Part shown: piece by piece, positions 1 to 6,827 of the stretch
Numbering within the stretch: the first letter of the stretch is position 1
Layout of the letters: each line of letters opens with the position of its first letter
Assembly: GCA_027061625.1 (NCBI GenBank)
Contig: JAMOVF010000123.1
Location: 1 to 6,827, forward strand
Reading direction: 5' to 3'
Length of the DNA stretch: 6,827 nt
Source: Deltaproteobacteria bacterium
GTDB lineage: Bacteria > Desulfobacterota > Dissulfuribacteria > Dissulfuribacterales > JALVPX01
Program-made: the position numbers and the translations under genes
Notes under the pieces: model-generated
Databases searched by the model: none
The model's input: only the letters and a program-made list of their open reading frames with translations
What the model was told of the DNA's origin: nothing

Positions 1-1
1 C

Positions 2-976
2 TTAGGCTATAAGGCAGCCAAGGTGGGCCGGAAAGTTGCGTCTCTGGAACAGCGCAAAAGGGTCCAAAAGGTGCTGTTTGATGTGGAGACTGCCTATTAC
101 CAGGTGCTTCTGGCCCAGGAAGCAATAAAGGTGATGGAGGCGGCATTGAAGGCTGCAAATGGCCATTTCATGTTGGCCAAAAACAGATATAAGGCTGGTT
201 CTGCCTTGAAATCAGACATGCTTGCTGCTTCAGTAAAAGCCGCTGAGATGGAGCAGGGGCTGGCTAAAGCACAAGGCGATTTTCAGGTAGCTATGGCTAG
301 CCTTAATGCAGTGATGGGTGTGGATCAGGCAAGGGAACATTCGCTGGAACCACCTGTATCTGTAACAACACTGGGAGCAGAAGGCCTTGAATATTGGCTT
401 TCAAAGGCGAGGGAAAACAGGCCTGAAATCAAACAGGTAAAAAACTATATCAGGCTTGCTAAAATTGACAAAAAAGGAGCAAAGCTTGCCTTTGCTCCCT
501 CACTTAATCTGCACGGCATCTATGAAGCCAATACAGAGGATCTGTTTGAGGCGGATGGTGATTCCTGGACTATTATGGCCACACTTTCATTTAATATTTT
601 CAAAGGCTTTGGGGACAAGGCCAGGGTGGCAAAGGCAGATGCACGGCTCAGGAAGACCAGGGCCATGCAGCAAGGCATATCAGACAAGGTTGAGCTAGAG
701 GTAAGAGAGGCCTATTTTGGCTTGCTCACTGCCCAGAAACAGCTTGAGGCTGCCAAACGATCTGTGGCCCAGGCCAGAGAAAGCCAAACGATTTTGAAAA
801 ACCGTTATGAAAACGGTATGGCCTTGATGGTAGAGCTTTTAGCTGCTGATACAGCATTGAAGGAGGCTGAGCTTAGGGAAGCCACAGCAAGGTTCAATGT
901 CAGGTCAGCCTATGCAAAGTTAAAATGGCGGGCAGGTCTGCTGGATAAACAAGGCATTTCTAAAAATGTGGAGTAG
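2..976 (+). CDS. TolC/OEP-family outer-membrane efflux channel (5'-truncated)
   Basis: This is the outer-membrane exit duct of a tripartite efflux pump. The reading frame is open from the left edge (LGYKAAKV...) to a TAG at 974-976, giving 324 visible residues. TolC-like proteins usually have about 420-480, so roughly the first 100-150 residues, including the signal peptide, lie outside the window. A GTG at 23 is an internal codon and not the start, because homology-like sequence continues upstream of it. Two copies of the OEP repeat are visible. The first begins at FDVETAYYQVLLAQ and includes KNRYKAGSALKSDML; the second begins at VELEVREAYFGLLTAQ and includes KNRYENGMALMVELL. Each is a long Ala/Lys/Glu-rich coiled-coil helix pair, the internal duplication typical of TolC. 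The segment between them (about residues 160-200, ending in FNIFKGFGDKARV) matches the strand-turn region before the second repeat. It lies 7 bp upstream of the adaptor gene and so belongs to the pump operon. The family call is firm; the substrate is unknown. Confidence 0.93.
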   Translation, partial: LGYKAAKVGRKVASLEQRKRVQKVLFDVETAYYQVLLAQEAIKVMEAALKAANGHFMLAKNRYKAGSALKSDMLAASVKAAEMEQGLAKAQGDFQVAMASLNAVMGVDQAREHSLEPPVSVTTLGAEGLEYWLSKARENRPEIKQVKNYIRLAKIDKKGAKLAFAPSLNLHGIYEANTEDLFEADGDSWTIMATLSFNIFKGFGDKARVAKADARLRKTRAMQQGISDKVELEVREAYFGLLTAQKQLEAAKRSVAQARESQTILKNRYENGMALMVELLAADTALKEAELREATARFNVRSAYAKLKWRAGLLDKQGISKNVE

Positions 977-983
977 CAGTGTC

Positions 984-2159
984 ATGAAAAATCACCTTTT
1001 AAAATATATCATTTTGCTGATTCTGGCGCTGGTGTTTGCTGTTTCTTTGGCTGCTTGCAAGGAAGAGGCAAAGGCGCCTGATAAGGCACACCGTTCTCTA
1101 AAAAAAATAAAGGCCCAAACAACTCTGGTGAAAGCTGCAGAGCTGCCCTTGCTATATTCTTTTCCAGGAACTACTACAGCGAAAGCAAGCGTAAAGATTG
1201 GGGCCAAAATACCTGGTTATGTAAAAGAGGTCTTTGTTGATGAAGGGGATGCGGTATTAATGGGCCAGACCCTTATCAAGATAGATGAGACTGATATAGT
1301 TGCTAAAATAAAGGCACTTGAAGCATCAAGACAGGCAGTATTGCGCAAAAAGAGGGCTGTTCAGTCAAGGCTTGCCTATGCAGAGGCCAACTATGAACGT
1401 ATCAAAAGACTCTTTGATATGGAATCTGCCACCCAGGAGGAGTTGGACAGGGCAACTGCAGAAGTAGAGGCCCTGAAGGCCCAAGTAAAGGCAGTTGAAG
1501 CTGAAGCAGCAGCAGTTTCAGCACAGATCAGAGAGGTGAAAAACCAGCTCAATTACGTCCGAATCACTTCACCTACAAATGGCTGGGTGGTGGGGCGTTT
1601 CGCTGACCCTGGCACCTTGGCCAACCCTGGTATGCCGTTGTTGATGATTGATTCCAAGGATGCGGGTACATGGTTTGAGGCCATGGTGGATGAAGGGCTC
1701 ATGACTAAAATCAAGGAAGGTCAGCCAGTGCATGTGGAAATTCCAGCAGCCCATTTTGCTGGCAGCGTGCCCATTGCCAGGCTTATTCCTCAGGTGGACC
1801 CGGCCTCACATTCATTTAAAATCAAAGTGGATCTTGCATCTCAAGCCTTTAAAAGCGGCCTTTTTGGAACAGTGAAAATCGATGTTGGTTCTAAGAAGGC
1901 CCTGCTGATCCCTGTGCAGGCCGTTGTTGAACGCGGAGGCATAAAGGGCGTTTTTACAGTGGATGCTGATAAAATTATACATTGGCGTGTCATAAAGGGC
2001 GGCGACCTTTGGAAACAGATGGGTGATACCTTTGCTCCAGCAGTGCCAGGAAAGATAGAGGAAGGTTTATATTTGGAGGTGCTTGCCGGGTTGAGTGAAG
2101 GTGATACAGTGGTTACATCCAATCTCACCAAGGTTCAGGAGGGGGCAAGCCTTGAGTAG
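984..2159 (+). CDS. RND efflux periplasmic adaptor (membrane fusion protein), lipoprotein
   Basis: This is an AcrA/HlyD-type adaptor of 391 residues that would join the RND pump to the TolC-like channel. The ATG at 984 is chosen because GGAG (970-973) lies 10 nt upstream and translation begins directly with a signal peptide: MKNHLLKY, a hydrophobic run, then the lipobox LAAC with Cys25 (codon 1056-1058). The mature protein should therefore be lipid-anchored. An in-frame ATG at 966 would add six residues (WSSSV... before MKN) and overlap the TolC stop; it is possible but less likely. Domains in order: first half of the lipoyl/barrel-sandwich domain (about 68-105, GAKIPGYVKEVFVDEGD); an Ala/Glu-rich alpha-hairpin (about 105-189) with its tip at RLFDMESATQEELDRA (from Arg142), the region that contacts TolC-type channels; second lipoyl half (about 190-225, NYVRITSPTNGWV); beta-barrel (about 226-300, with VDP at 271-273); and a membrane-proximal domain to the C-terminus (LLIPVQAVVERGG onward). 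The stop overlaps the pump start by 8 bp, suggesting translational coupling. The family is certain; substrate is not inferable. Confidence 0.94.
   Translation: MKNHLLKYIILLILALVFAVSLAACKEEAKAPDKAHRSLKKIKAQTTLVKAAELPLLYSFPGTTTAKASVKIGAKIPGYVKEVFVDEGDAVLMGQTLIKIDETDIVAKIKALEASRQAVLRKKRAVQSRLAYAEANYERIKRLFDMESATQEELDRATAEVEALKAQVKAVEAEAAAVSAQIREVKNQLNYVRITSPTNGWVVGRFADPGTLANPGMPLLMIDSKDAGTWFEAMVDEGLMTKIKEGQPVHVEIPAAHFAGSVPIARLIPQVDPASHSFKIKVDLASQAFKSGLFGTVKIDVGSKKALLIPVQAVVERGGIKGVFTVDADKIIHWRVIKGGDLWKQMGDTFAPAVPGKIEEGLYLEVLAGLSEGDTVVTSNLTKVQEGASLE
2137..2142 (+). promoter_or_regulatory. Strong ribosome binding site fixing the TTG start of the RND pump
   Basis: A perfect AGGAGG, continuing as a G run to 2145, lies 9 nt before the TTG at 2152, inside the last codons of the adaptor gene. 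No other in-frame ATG or GTG lies between the adaptor stop and the first membrane segment at a comparable distance, so this site decides the start. The more upstream in-frame GTG at 2095 has no such site and would add 19 residues of adaptor-overlapping sequence. Confidence 0.8.
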
Positions 2160-5100
2160 CTCCACTGTATCGCCCCATAGGCCTTCTTTTCTCTACAAGG
2201 TCACTGAGACCTTTGTGGATTCAAAGCTTACTCCGCTGATCATAATTGCCAGCCTGCTTCTGGGTTTGTTTGCCATATTTTTTACCCCCAGTGAAGAAGA
2301 GCCGCAGATTGTGGTCCCAATGGTGGATGTAATGGTGGCAATGCCAGGCGCTTCCCCCAAGGAGATGGAAAGCAGGGTTATTGGGCCAATGGAGAAGCTG
2401 CTCTGGGAAATACCCGGGGTAGAATACCTATATTCCACAGCCATGGATGGCCGGGCTATGACTGTGGTGCGTTTTTATGTAGGGGAAGATATAGAAGAGA
2501 GCCTTGTAAAGGTCTATGATAAGCTATATTCCCACTTTGACTGGATTCCCCCTGGGTGCAGCAAGCCCCTGCTGAAGCCCTATTCCATAGATGATGTGCC
2601 AATAATGACCTTAACCCTTTATGGTAAGGGATATGATGGACTTACACTTCGTCAAATAGCAGCCCAGCTTGATGATGAAATAAGGTCAATCAACGGTATC
2701 AGCGCCACCACAATAAAAGGCGGCTTAAAAAGGCAGGCTAGGGTAGATCTGGACCCTGAAGCCTTATCGGCCATAGGCCTTGACGCAGCTGATGTGATAG
2801 GTGCTTTGCAGTCCCAGAACCAGGCCTCATGGATAGGTGAGATAGCCAGCGGTAACAATTCTTTTTCCCTGCGTCTCAATAATTTTTTTGAAAATAAAAA
2901 GGATATAGAAAAAACAGTCATAAAGGTGGTAAACGGCCATCCGGTTTATCTCGGCCAGGTGGCAAAAATTTATGACGGCCCTGAAGAGCCTGAATCCTAT
3001 GTTCTTATCGGATCAGGCCTGGGAGGCAGTGCCAAGAATATTGCTTTGGAACCCGGAGAGCTTCAGCCTGCGGTCTCCATTGCAATTGCAAAACGCAAAG
3101 GGCGCAATGCCACCAAACTGACCAGGGCTGTAGAAAAAAAGGTTGAAGAACTAAAGGGCTTCATAATTCCAGAAGATGTCCATGTTGCCATAACCAGGGA
3201 TTATGGGGAGACAGCCAAGGAAAAATCTGACGAGCTTTTGAAACACCTTGCCATTGCCACAATATCCGTGGCCTTTTTGATGGCTGCACTGCTGGGCGCT
3301 AGGGCTGCCATGGTAGTGCTGGTGGCCATACCTGTAACCTTGGCCCTAACGCTCTTTATCTATTATGTCTATGGCTACACCTTGAACCGCGTCACCCTTT
3401 TTGCCCTCATCTTTTGTATAGGTATATTGGTGGATGACCCCATAGTGGGCGTTGAAAACATTGTGCGCCATCTCCGCCTTCCCATAAACAGGGGAAGGCC
3501 CTTGAAGGACATAATAACCGAGGCAGTGGTGGAAGTCGGAAGCCCTCTGGTGCTGGCGACTTTTACCGTAATAGCTGCCATATTGCCCCTGGCCTTTGTG
3601 CGTGGCCTCATGGGGCCATATATGCGTCCAATGCCTGTTGGGGCGTCGGTGGCCATGTTCCTTTCCATGATAATTTCCTTTGTGATAACCCCTTGGACGG
3701 CTTATCACATTATGGGACGCAAAGGAGGTCATGAGGAAGAAAAAGAGGGCCGCATAGACAAGATTTACCGCTGGGCCATGGGGCATCTTATAGGCAATGC
3801 TGCATGGCGCTGGATCTTTTTGATCATAATGGCCATCTGTTTTGTGGCTGCATGCTCGCTCATCTATACAAAGGTGGTGCGAGTGAAGATGCTGCCCTTT
3901 GACAACAAGAGCGAATTTCAGGTGATCATTGATACGCCGGAAGGCTTTACTTTGGAGAAAACCGCCCATGTGGCCGAGGAACTCGGTGCCATTCTGTCCC
4001 AGCAGCCAGAGGTTACAGATTATGAACTTTATGTAGGCACGTCTGCCCCCTTTAACTTCAACGGCCTGGTGAGGCACTACTATTTGCGCCAAGGCTCCAA
4101 TGTGGCGGACATTCAGGTAAATCTGCTTCCTAAGCATATGCGTAAGGAGCAGAGCCATCCCATTGCAAAGCGGCTGCGTCCCCTGCTGCAGAAAGTGGCG
4201 GAAAAGTATGGCGCACGCATAAAGGTTGCTGAGATACCTCCAGGGCCTCCAGTGCTCCAAACACTGGTGGCAGAAGTATATGGTCCTGATTATGAGCAGC
4301 AGATAGGCGTGGCCCGTAAGATCATGGATATATTTGAAAAGACAGAAGGCGTGGTGGACGTAGACTGGTATATGACTGATCCGCAGCCAGAATACAGGAT
4401 CTCTGTGGATAGGGACAAGGCCCTTGCCCTGGGCATTCCGCCTGCCAAGGTGCTGACTGTGGTGCAGGCAGCAGTTAAAGGCATGGTTGTGGGGCTGCTG
4501 CACGATCCAAAGGCAAAGGAAGATGTAGACATTTTGGTGCGTTTCCCAAGGCAGAAGCGTTCAGAAATCTTCAAAATAGAAGCTATCAAGCTCAGGGCAG
4601 CAGACGGCAGGCTCGTAAGCTTATCTGAGATAGCCTCGGTTGAAAAAAGATCAATATATCATCCCATCTATCACAAAAACCTTCAGCCAGTGGTCTATGT
4701 GACAGGTGATGTTGCAGGAGAAGAGGAAAGCCCAGTCTATGCAATTCTCAAAATGAACAAAGAGCTTGAAAAGCTGACAACACCTGCTGGCACTAACCTT
4801 GAAATCTTTTATACCAAGCAGCCCTTTACCACCAAGAATTGGGCCATGAAGTGGGATGGTGAGTGGCATATTACCTATGAGGTGTTCCGCGATATGGGCG
4901 GTGCCTTTGCAGTTGTTATAGTGCTCATATTCATATTGGTAGTAGGATGGTTCAGGTCCTATTCTGTGCCCCTGGTAATATTGTCTCCAATCCCTCTGTC
5001 TCTTATTGGGATTATCCCAGCTCATGCCTTGATGGGCGCCTTTTTTACAGCAACTTCCATGATAGGCTTTATTGCTGGCGCAGGAATTGTGGTTAGAAAC

Positions 5101-5382
5101 TCTATCATCCTTGTGGACTTTATTGAGCTTCGTCTCAAAGAGGGTATGCCCTTGGCTGAGGCGGTCATAGATGCAGGCGCTATAAGGTTCCGTCCCATGC
5201 TCCTTACTTCTTCTGCTGTAGTGGTGGGCTCTTTTGTTATCTTGTTTGATCCCATCTTTCAGGGGTTAGCCATATCCCTTATGGCTGGAGAGATTGCAGC
5301 AACGCTCTTTTCCAGGATGGTGGTGCCGATACTTTATTACCTGGATCACCGTATAAAGGCTGAAAAACGATTAGTATTGTAG
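2152..5382 (+). CDS. RND-superfamily efflux permease (AcrB/HAE-like inner-membrane pump)
   Basis: This is the proton-driven inner-membrane pump of the tripartite system, 1076 residues from a TTG start (AcrB-type proteins have about 1030-1050). The layout is the duplicated RND fold. TM1 is at about 27-44 (LTPLIIIASLLLGLFAIFF). The first periplasmic porter/docking half follows and begins EEEPQIVVPMVDV. TM2-TM6 lie at about 364-520, TM7 at about 553-572, the second periplasmic half after that, and TM8-TM12 at about 918-1060. TM4 carries the adjacent Asp pair D428-D429 in GILVDDPIVGVEN, equivalent to AcrB D407/D408, which argues for a drug or amphiphile pump and against the heavy-metal CzcA class. 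In TM10 the motif is GIVVRNSIILVDF, so R982 occupies the position of AcrB Lys940. A short extra segment near GSGLGGSAKNIALEPGE in the first docking half and the tryptophan-rich MKWDGEW block (W897-W905, before TM8) seem typical of one widespread RND subfamily, as I recall it. The reading frame is intact with no frameshift. Start: TTG at 2152 behind a perfect AGGAGG. The substrate cannot be read from the sequence. Confidence 0.95.
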   Translation: MSSSTVSPHRPSFLYKVTETFVDSKLTPLIIIASLLLGLFAIFFTPSEEEPQIVVPMVDVMVAMPGASPKEMESRVIGPMEKLLWEIPGVEYLYSTAMDGRAMTVVRFYVGEDIEESLVKVYDKLYSHFDWIPPGCSKPLLKPYSIDDVPIMTLTLYGKGYDGLTLRQIAAQLDDEIRSINGISATTIKGGLKRQARVDLDPEALSAIGLDAADVIGALQSQNQASWIGEIASGNNSFSLRLNNFFENKKDIEKTVIKVVNGHPVYLGQVAKIYDGPEEPESYVLIGSGLGGSAKNIALEPGELQPAVSIAIAKRKGRNATKLTRAVEKKVEELKGFIIPEDVHVAITRDYGETAKEKSDELLKHLAIATISVAFLMAALLGARAAMVVLVAIPVTLALTLFIYYVYGYTLNRVTLFALIFCIGILVDDPIVGVENIVRHLRLPINRGRPLKDIITEAVVEVGSPLVLATFTVIAAILPLAFVRGLMGPYMRPMPVGASVAMFLSMIISFVITPWTAYHIMGRKGGHEEEKEGRIDKIYRWAMGHLIGNAAWRWIFLIIMAICFVAACSLIYTKVVRVKMLPFDNKSEFQVIIDTPEGFTLEKTAHVAEELGAILSQQPEVTDYELYVGTSAPFNFNGLVRHYYLRQGSNVADIQVNLLPKHMRKEQSHPIAKRLRPLLQKVAEKYGARIKVAEIPPGPPVLQTLVAEVYGPDYEQQIGVARKIMDIFEKTEGVVDVDWYMTDPQPEYRISVDRDKALALGIPPAKVLTVVQAAVKGMVVGLLHDPKAKEDVDILVRFPRQKRSEIFKIEAIKLRAADGRLVSLSEIASVEKRSIYHPIYHKNLQPVVYVTGDVAGEEESPVYAILKMNKELEKLTTPAGTNLEIFYTKQPFTTKNWAMKWDGEWHITYEVFRDMGGAFAVVIVLIFILVVGWFRSYSVPLVILSPIPLSLIGIIPAHALMGAFFTATSMIGFIAGAGIVVRNSIILVDFIELRLKEGMPLAEAVIDAGAIRFRPMLLTSSAVVVGSFVILFDPIFQGLAISLMAGEIAATLFSRMVVPILYYLDHRIKAEKRLVL

Positions 5383-5415
5383 TCCAATCCATTTGAGTAG
5401 AATAGCCTTTTGGTG

Positions 5416-5432
5416 GCAAAATCCCATTTTGC
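5416..5432 (+). repeat. Perfect 7-bp inverted repeat (short hairpin) after the pump gene
   Basis: The sequence GCAAAAT-CCC-ATTTTGC forms a 7-bp stem with a 3-nt loop, 33 bp past the pump stop. It has no T-run after it and only two G-C pairs, so it is not a convincing terminator by itself. It could help protect the 3' end of the efflux mRNA from exonucleases or be a protein-binding dyad. It is also flanked by AATAGC (5401-5406) and GCTATT (5454-5459), which could pair to enclose it. The symmetry is seen directly; any role is inference. Confidence 0.4.
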
Positions 5433-5457
5433 ATGGAGAATTGTAATAGTAATGCTA

Positions 5458-5504
5458 TTGCCCTCTTAAAGTGATTTCACTAAGATGGCAAAGTTATTTG
5501 TCTT
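5458..5504 (+). terminator. Probable intrinsic terminator of the efflux operon
   Basis: An imperfect hairpin spans 5458-5491. TTGCC (5458-5462) pairs with GGCAA (5487-5491); after a C-T mismatch, TCTTA (5464-5468) pairs with TAAGA (5481-5485); after an AA bulge, GTGA (5471-5474) pairs with TCAC (5477-5480) around a TT centre. That gives about 14 pairs, with the innermost likely open in RNA. The following bases, AGTTATTTGTCTT (5492-5504), are T-rich but interrupted, so termination may be partial. It lies 75 bp after the pump stop and about 58 bp before argS, the right place to separate the two transcription units. A different role, such as a processing site or operator, is possible. Confidence 0.5.
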
Positions 5505-5561
5505 GGGGCAGATGTAAATATGCCTTGAGAATATTTGTTATGGATTAAATGAGATTTAGCA

Positions 5562-6827
5562 ATGATGAAAAATAAGATAAAAGCAAAGGTTGAAGAGGCC
5601 TTTAAAGAGTTGATTGGGCAAGGAGCTTTGCCTGAAATGGCAATTCCTGCAGCCCACCAGGTATCTATTCCCAAACAGAAAGAACATGGCGATTTTGCCA
5701 GTAATATTTCCATGATAGCTGCGTCAACAGCCAAGAGGCCGCCGAGACAGATTGCAGAGGCATTGGCAGAACTGCTTCAAGCCGATTCCCTTTTTGAAAA
5801 GGTGGAAGTAGCTGGTCCAGGCTTCTTAAATTTTTTTGTTGCTCAGGAAACTTGGCAGAAGAACCTGCTGGTCATGCATCAAGCCGGGGAACGGTATGGT
5901 GAAACCGATACAGGTAAAGGTCGCAGGGTATTGATTGAGTTCGTGAGTGCAAATCCCACAGGGCCGCTTCATGTAGGGCATGGACGAGGTGCAGCAGTAG
6001 GCGATTCCTTGGCCAGGGTAATGAAGACAGCGGGTTTTGACGTAGAAACAGAATATTATATCAATGACGTGGGCAATCAGATGAAGACCTTGGGCAGGTC
6101 TGTATACCTGCGTTATCTCGAGTTGTTGGGAGAAGATATTGAATTTCCCAAAGACCATTATCAGGGCGGCTATATCAGAGAAATTGCATCTGAAATCCTT
6201 GAGGCAGAATCAGATAAATTCAAGGACAGGCCAGAGGAGGAAGTGCTCGATTTCTTCATTCAAAAGGCGGTAGAAAGGATCTTTTCCGGGATCAAGGAAG
6301 ACCTTCACAATTTTGGAGTCCATTTCGATAACTGGTTCAGCGAGCGCACTCTCCATGAATCCAGCCAAGTGGAAAAGGCCCTGGAGGAACTCAAACAAAA
6401 AGGTTTTCTATATGAAGAAGATGGCGCTTTGTGGTTCCGTACATCTCAATTTGGGGATGAAAAAGACCGGGTAGTTCGCCGTTCCAATGGAGAACTCACC
6501 TATTTTGCTGCTGACATAGCGTATCACCTCAATAAGATTAAGCGCGGGTATGATCTGCTGGTTGACATCTGGGGAGCAGATCACCATGGTTATGTACCAA
6601 GGGTAAAGGCAGCAATAAAGGCCTTTGGCAAGGATGAAAACCTGCTCAATGTTTTATTGATTCAGCTTGTAAGCCTGATTGAGGGCGGTGAGCAGAAGGC
6701 CATGTCCACTAGGGCTGGTGAGTTTGTTACTCTGCGGGAAGTCCTGGATGATGTTGGCAAGGATGCAGCGCGGTTCATTTTTTTGACGCGGCGCTGTGAC
6801 AGCCCCCTGGAGTTTGATCTGGATCTG
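5562..6827 (+). CDS. argS: Arginyl-tRNA synthetase (3'-truncated)
   Basis: This class I aminoacyl-tRNA synthetase charges tRNA-Arg with arginine in the cytoplasm, using ATP. The visible 422 codons run open through the right edge; ArgRS is usually about 550-590 residues, so most of the C-terminal DALR anticodon-binding domain is missing. An in-frame TGA at 5550-5552 limits the start to the tandem ATGs at 5562 and 5565; GAGA (5551-5554) is a weak ribosome site. The N-terminal ArgRS additional domain (about 4-90) includes EHGDFASNIS (His42-Asp44). The catalytic Rossmann domain follows with SANPTGPLHVGHGRG, whose HVGH (137-140) is the HIGH signature, then YYINDVGNQM, the ADIAYH and DIWGADHHGYVPR blocks, and the KMSKS-equivalent QKAMSTRAGEFVTL (M381-R384). 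The first Lys of KMSKS is replaced by Ala380, with Lys379 one place earlier; degenerate KMSKS motifs are known in ArgRS. The gene follows the efflux operon in the same direction after 179 bp and is probably transcribed separately, though I could not find a confident promoter. Confidence 0.96.
   Translation, partial: MMKNKIKAKVEEAFKELIGQGALPEMAIPAAHQVSIPKQKEHGDFASNISMIAASTAKRPPRQIAEALAELLQADSLFEKVEVAGPGFLNFFVAQETWQKNLLVMHQAGERYGETDTGKGRRVLIEFVSANPTGPLHVGHGRGAAVGDSLARVMKTAGFDVETEYYINDVGNQMKTLGRSVYLRYLELLGEDIEFPKDHYQGGYIREIASEILEAESDKFKDRPEEEVLDFFIQKAVERIFSGIKEDLHNFGVHFDNWFSERTLHESSQVEKALEELKQKGFLYEEDGALWFRTSQFGDEKDRVVRRSNGELTYFAADIAYHLNKIKRGYDLLVDIWGADHHGYVPRVKAAIKAFGKDENLLNVLLIQLVSLIEGGEQKAMSTRAGEFVTLREVLDDVGKDAARFIFLTRRCDSPLEFDLDL

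Noticed and set aside
456..698. An 80-codon plus-strand frame in a second phase inside the TolC-like gene.
   Set aside because: It is out of frame with a well-supported OEP coding region, and its product has no recognisable features.
966..983. An ATG at 966 as the adaptor start.
   Set aside because: It adds six residues before a standard lipoprotein signal peptide, and the GGAG at 970-973 serves the ATG at 984. It is kept only as an alternative.
2095..2151. A GTG at 2095 as the start of the RND pump.
   Set aside because: It would read 19 residues from the overlapping adaptor coding sequence with no ribosome site, whereas the TTG at 2152 has a perfect AGGAGG and gives a family-like N-terminus.
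3421..3460. Assignment of the pump to the heavy-metal (CzcA/CusA) RND class.
   Set aside because: TM4 has the adjacent Asp-Asp pair of the drug-type pumps, and no metal-binding Met or His clusters stand out in the adaptor or pump.
3346..4503. A long open frame of 385 codons on the minus strand inside the pump gene.
   Set aside because: It lies wholly antisense to a clearly conserved RND coding sequence. Its product is His/Tyr-rich with no recognisable domain, and it looks like a by-product of the codon pattern of the real gene.
5498..5550. A sigma-70-like promoter for argS, for example TTGTCT (5498-5503), TTGGGG (5503-5508) or TTGAGA (5525-5530) with AT-rich -10 candidates such as TTAAAT (5545-5550).
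   Set aside because: No pair combines good -35 and -10 matches with 16-18 bp spacing, so none was annotated, although a promoter in this region is likely if the terminator is real.
5480..5734. An 84-codon minus-strand frame crossing the intergenic gap and the start of argS.
   Set aside because: It overlaps the conserved ArgRS N-terminal domain and the probable terminator, and its product shows no recognisable family features.

Overview
The window reads as ordinary chromosomal DNA from a Gram-negative bacterium. An outer-membrane TolC-type channel, a lipoprotein periplasmic adaptor and an inner-membrane RND pump together need a double-membrane envelope. Base composition looks a little under 50% G+C by eye. 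The style of the ArgRS (its SANPTGPLHVGHGRG block) and the RND subfamily recall Desulfobacterota/deltaproteobacterial proteins, but that is an impression from memory and not a search result.

Layout, all genes on the + strand: (1) 2-976, the C-terminal three quarters of a TolC/OEP-family outer-membrane efflux protein, cut by the left edge. (2) 984-2159, a complete RND periplasmic adaptor with a lipoprotein signal peptide. (3) 2152-5382, a complete RND permease of 1076 residues, starting at a TTG codon that overlaps the adaptor stop. (4) 5383-5561, a 179-bp intergenic gap holding a small perfect hairpin and a longer imperfect hairpin with a T-rich tail, probably the terminator of the efflux operon. 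(5) 5562 to the right edge, the first 422 codons of argS (arginyl-tRNA synthetase), still open at the edge.

The first three genes form one tightly packed operon (7-bp gap, then 8-bp overlap) that encodes every part of a tripartite efflux machine. The RND trimer would bind substrate from the periplasm or outer leaflet and be driven by proton flow through the TM4 Asp pair. The lipoprotein adaptor would bridge pump and channel, and the TolC-like trimer would be the exit duct. No regulator is visible in the window; any promoter or repressor gene would lie left of it. argS is a housekeeping translation gene with no evident functional link to the pump. I see no mobile element, tRNA, CRISPR array or undescribed system. 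The points most worth a second look are the Arg replacing the TM10 Lys of the pump, the intergenic RNA structures, and the degenerate KMSKS motif of the ArgRS.
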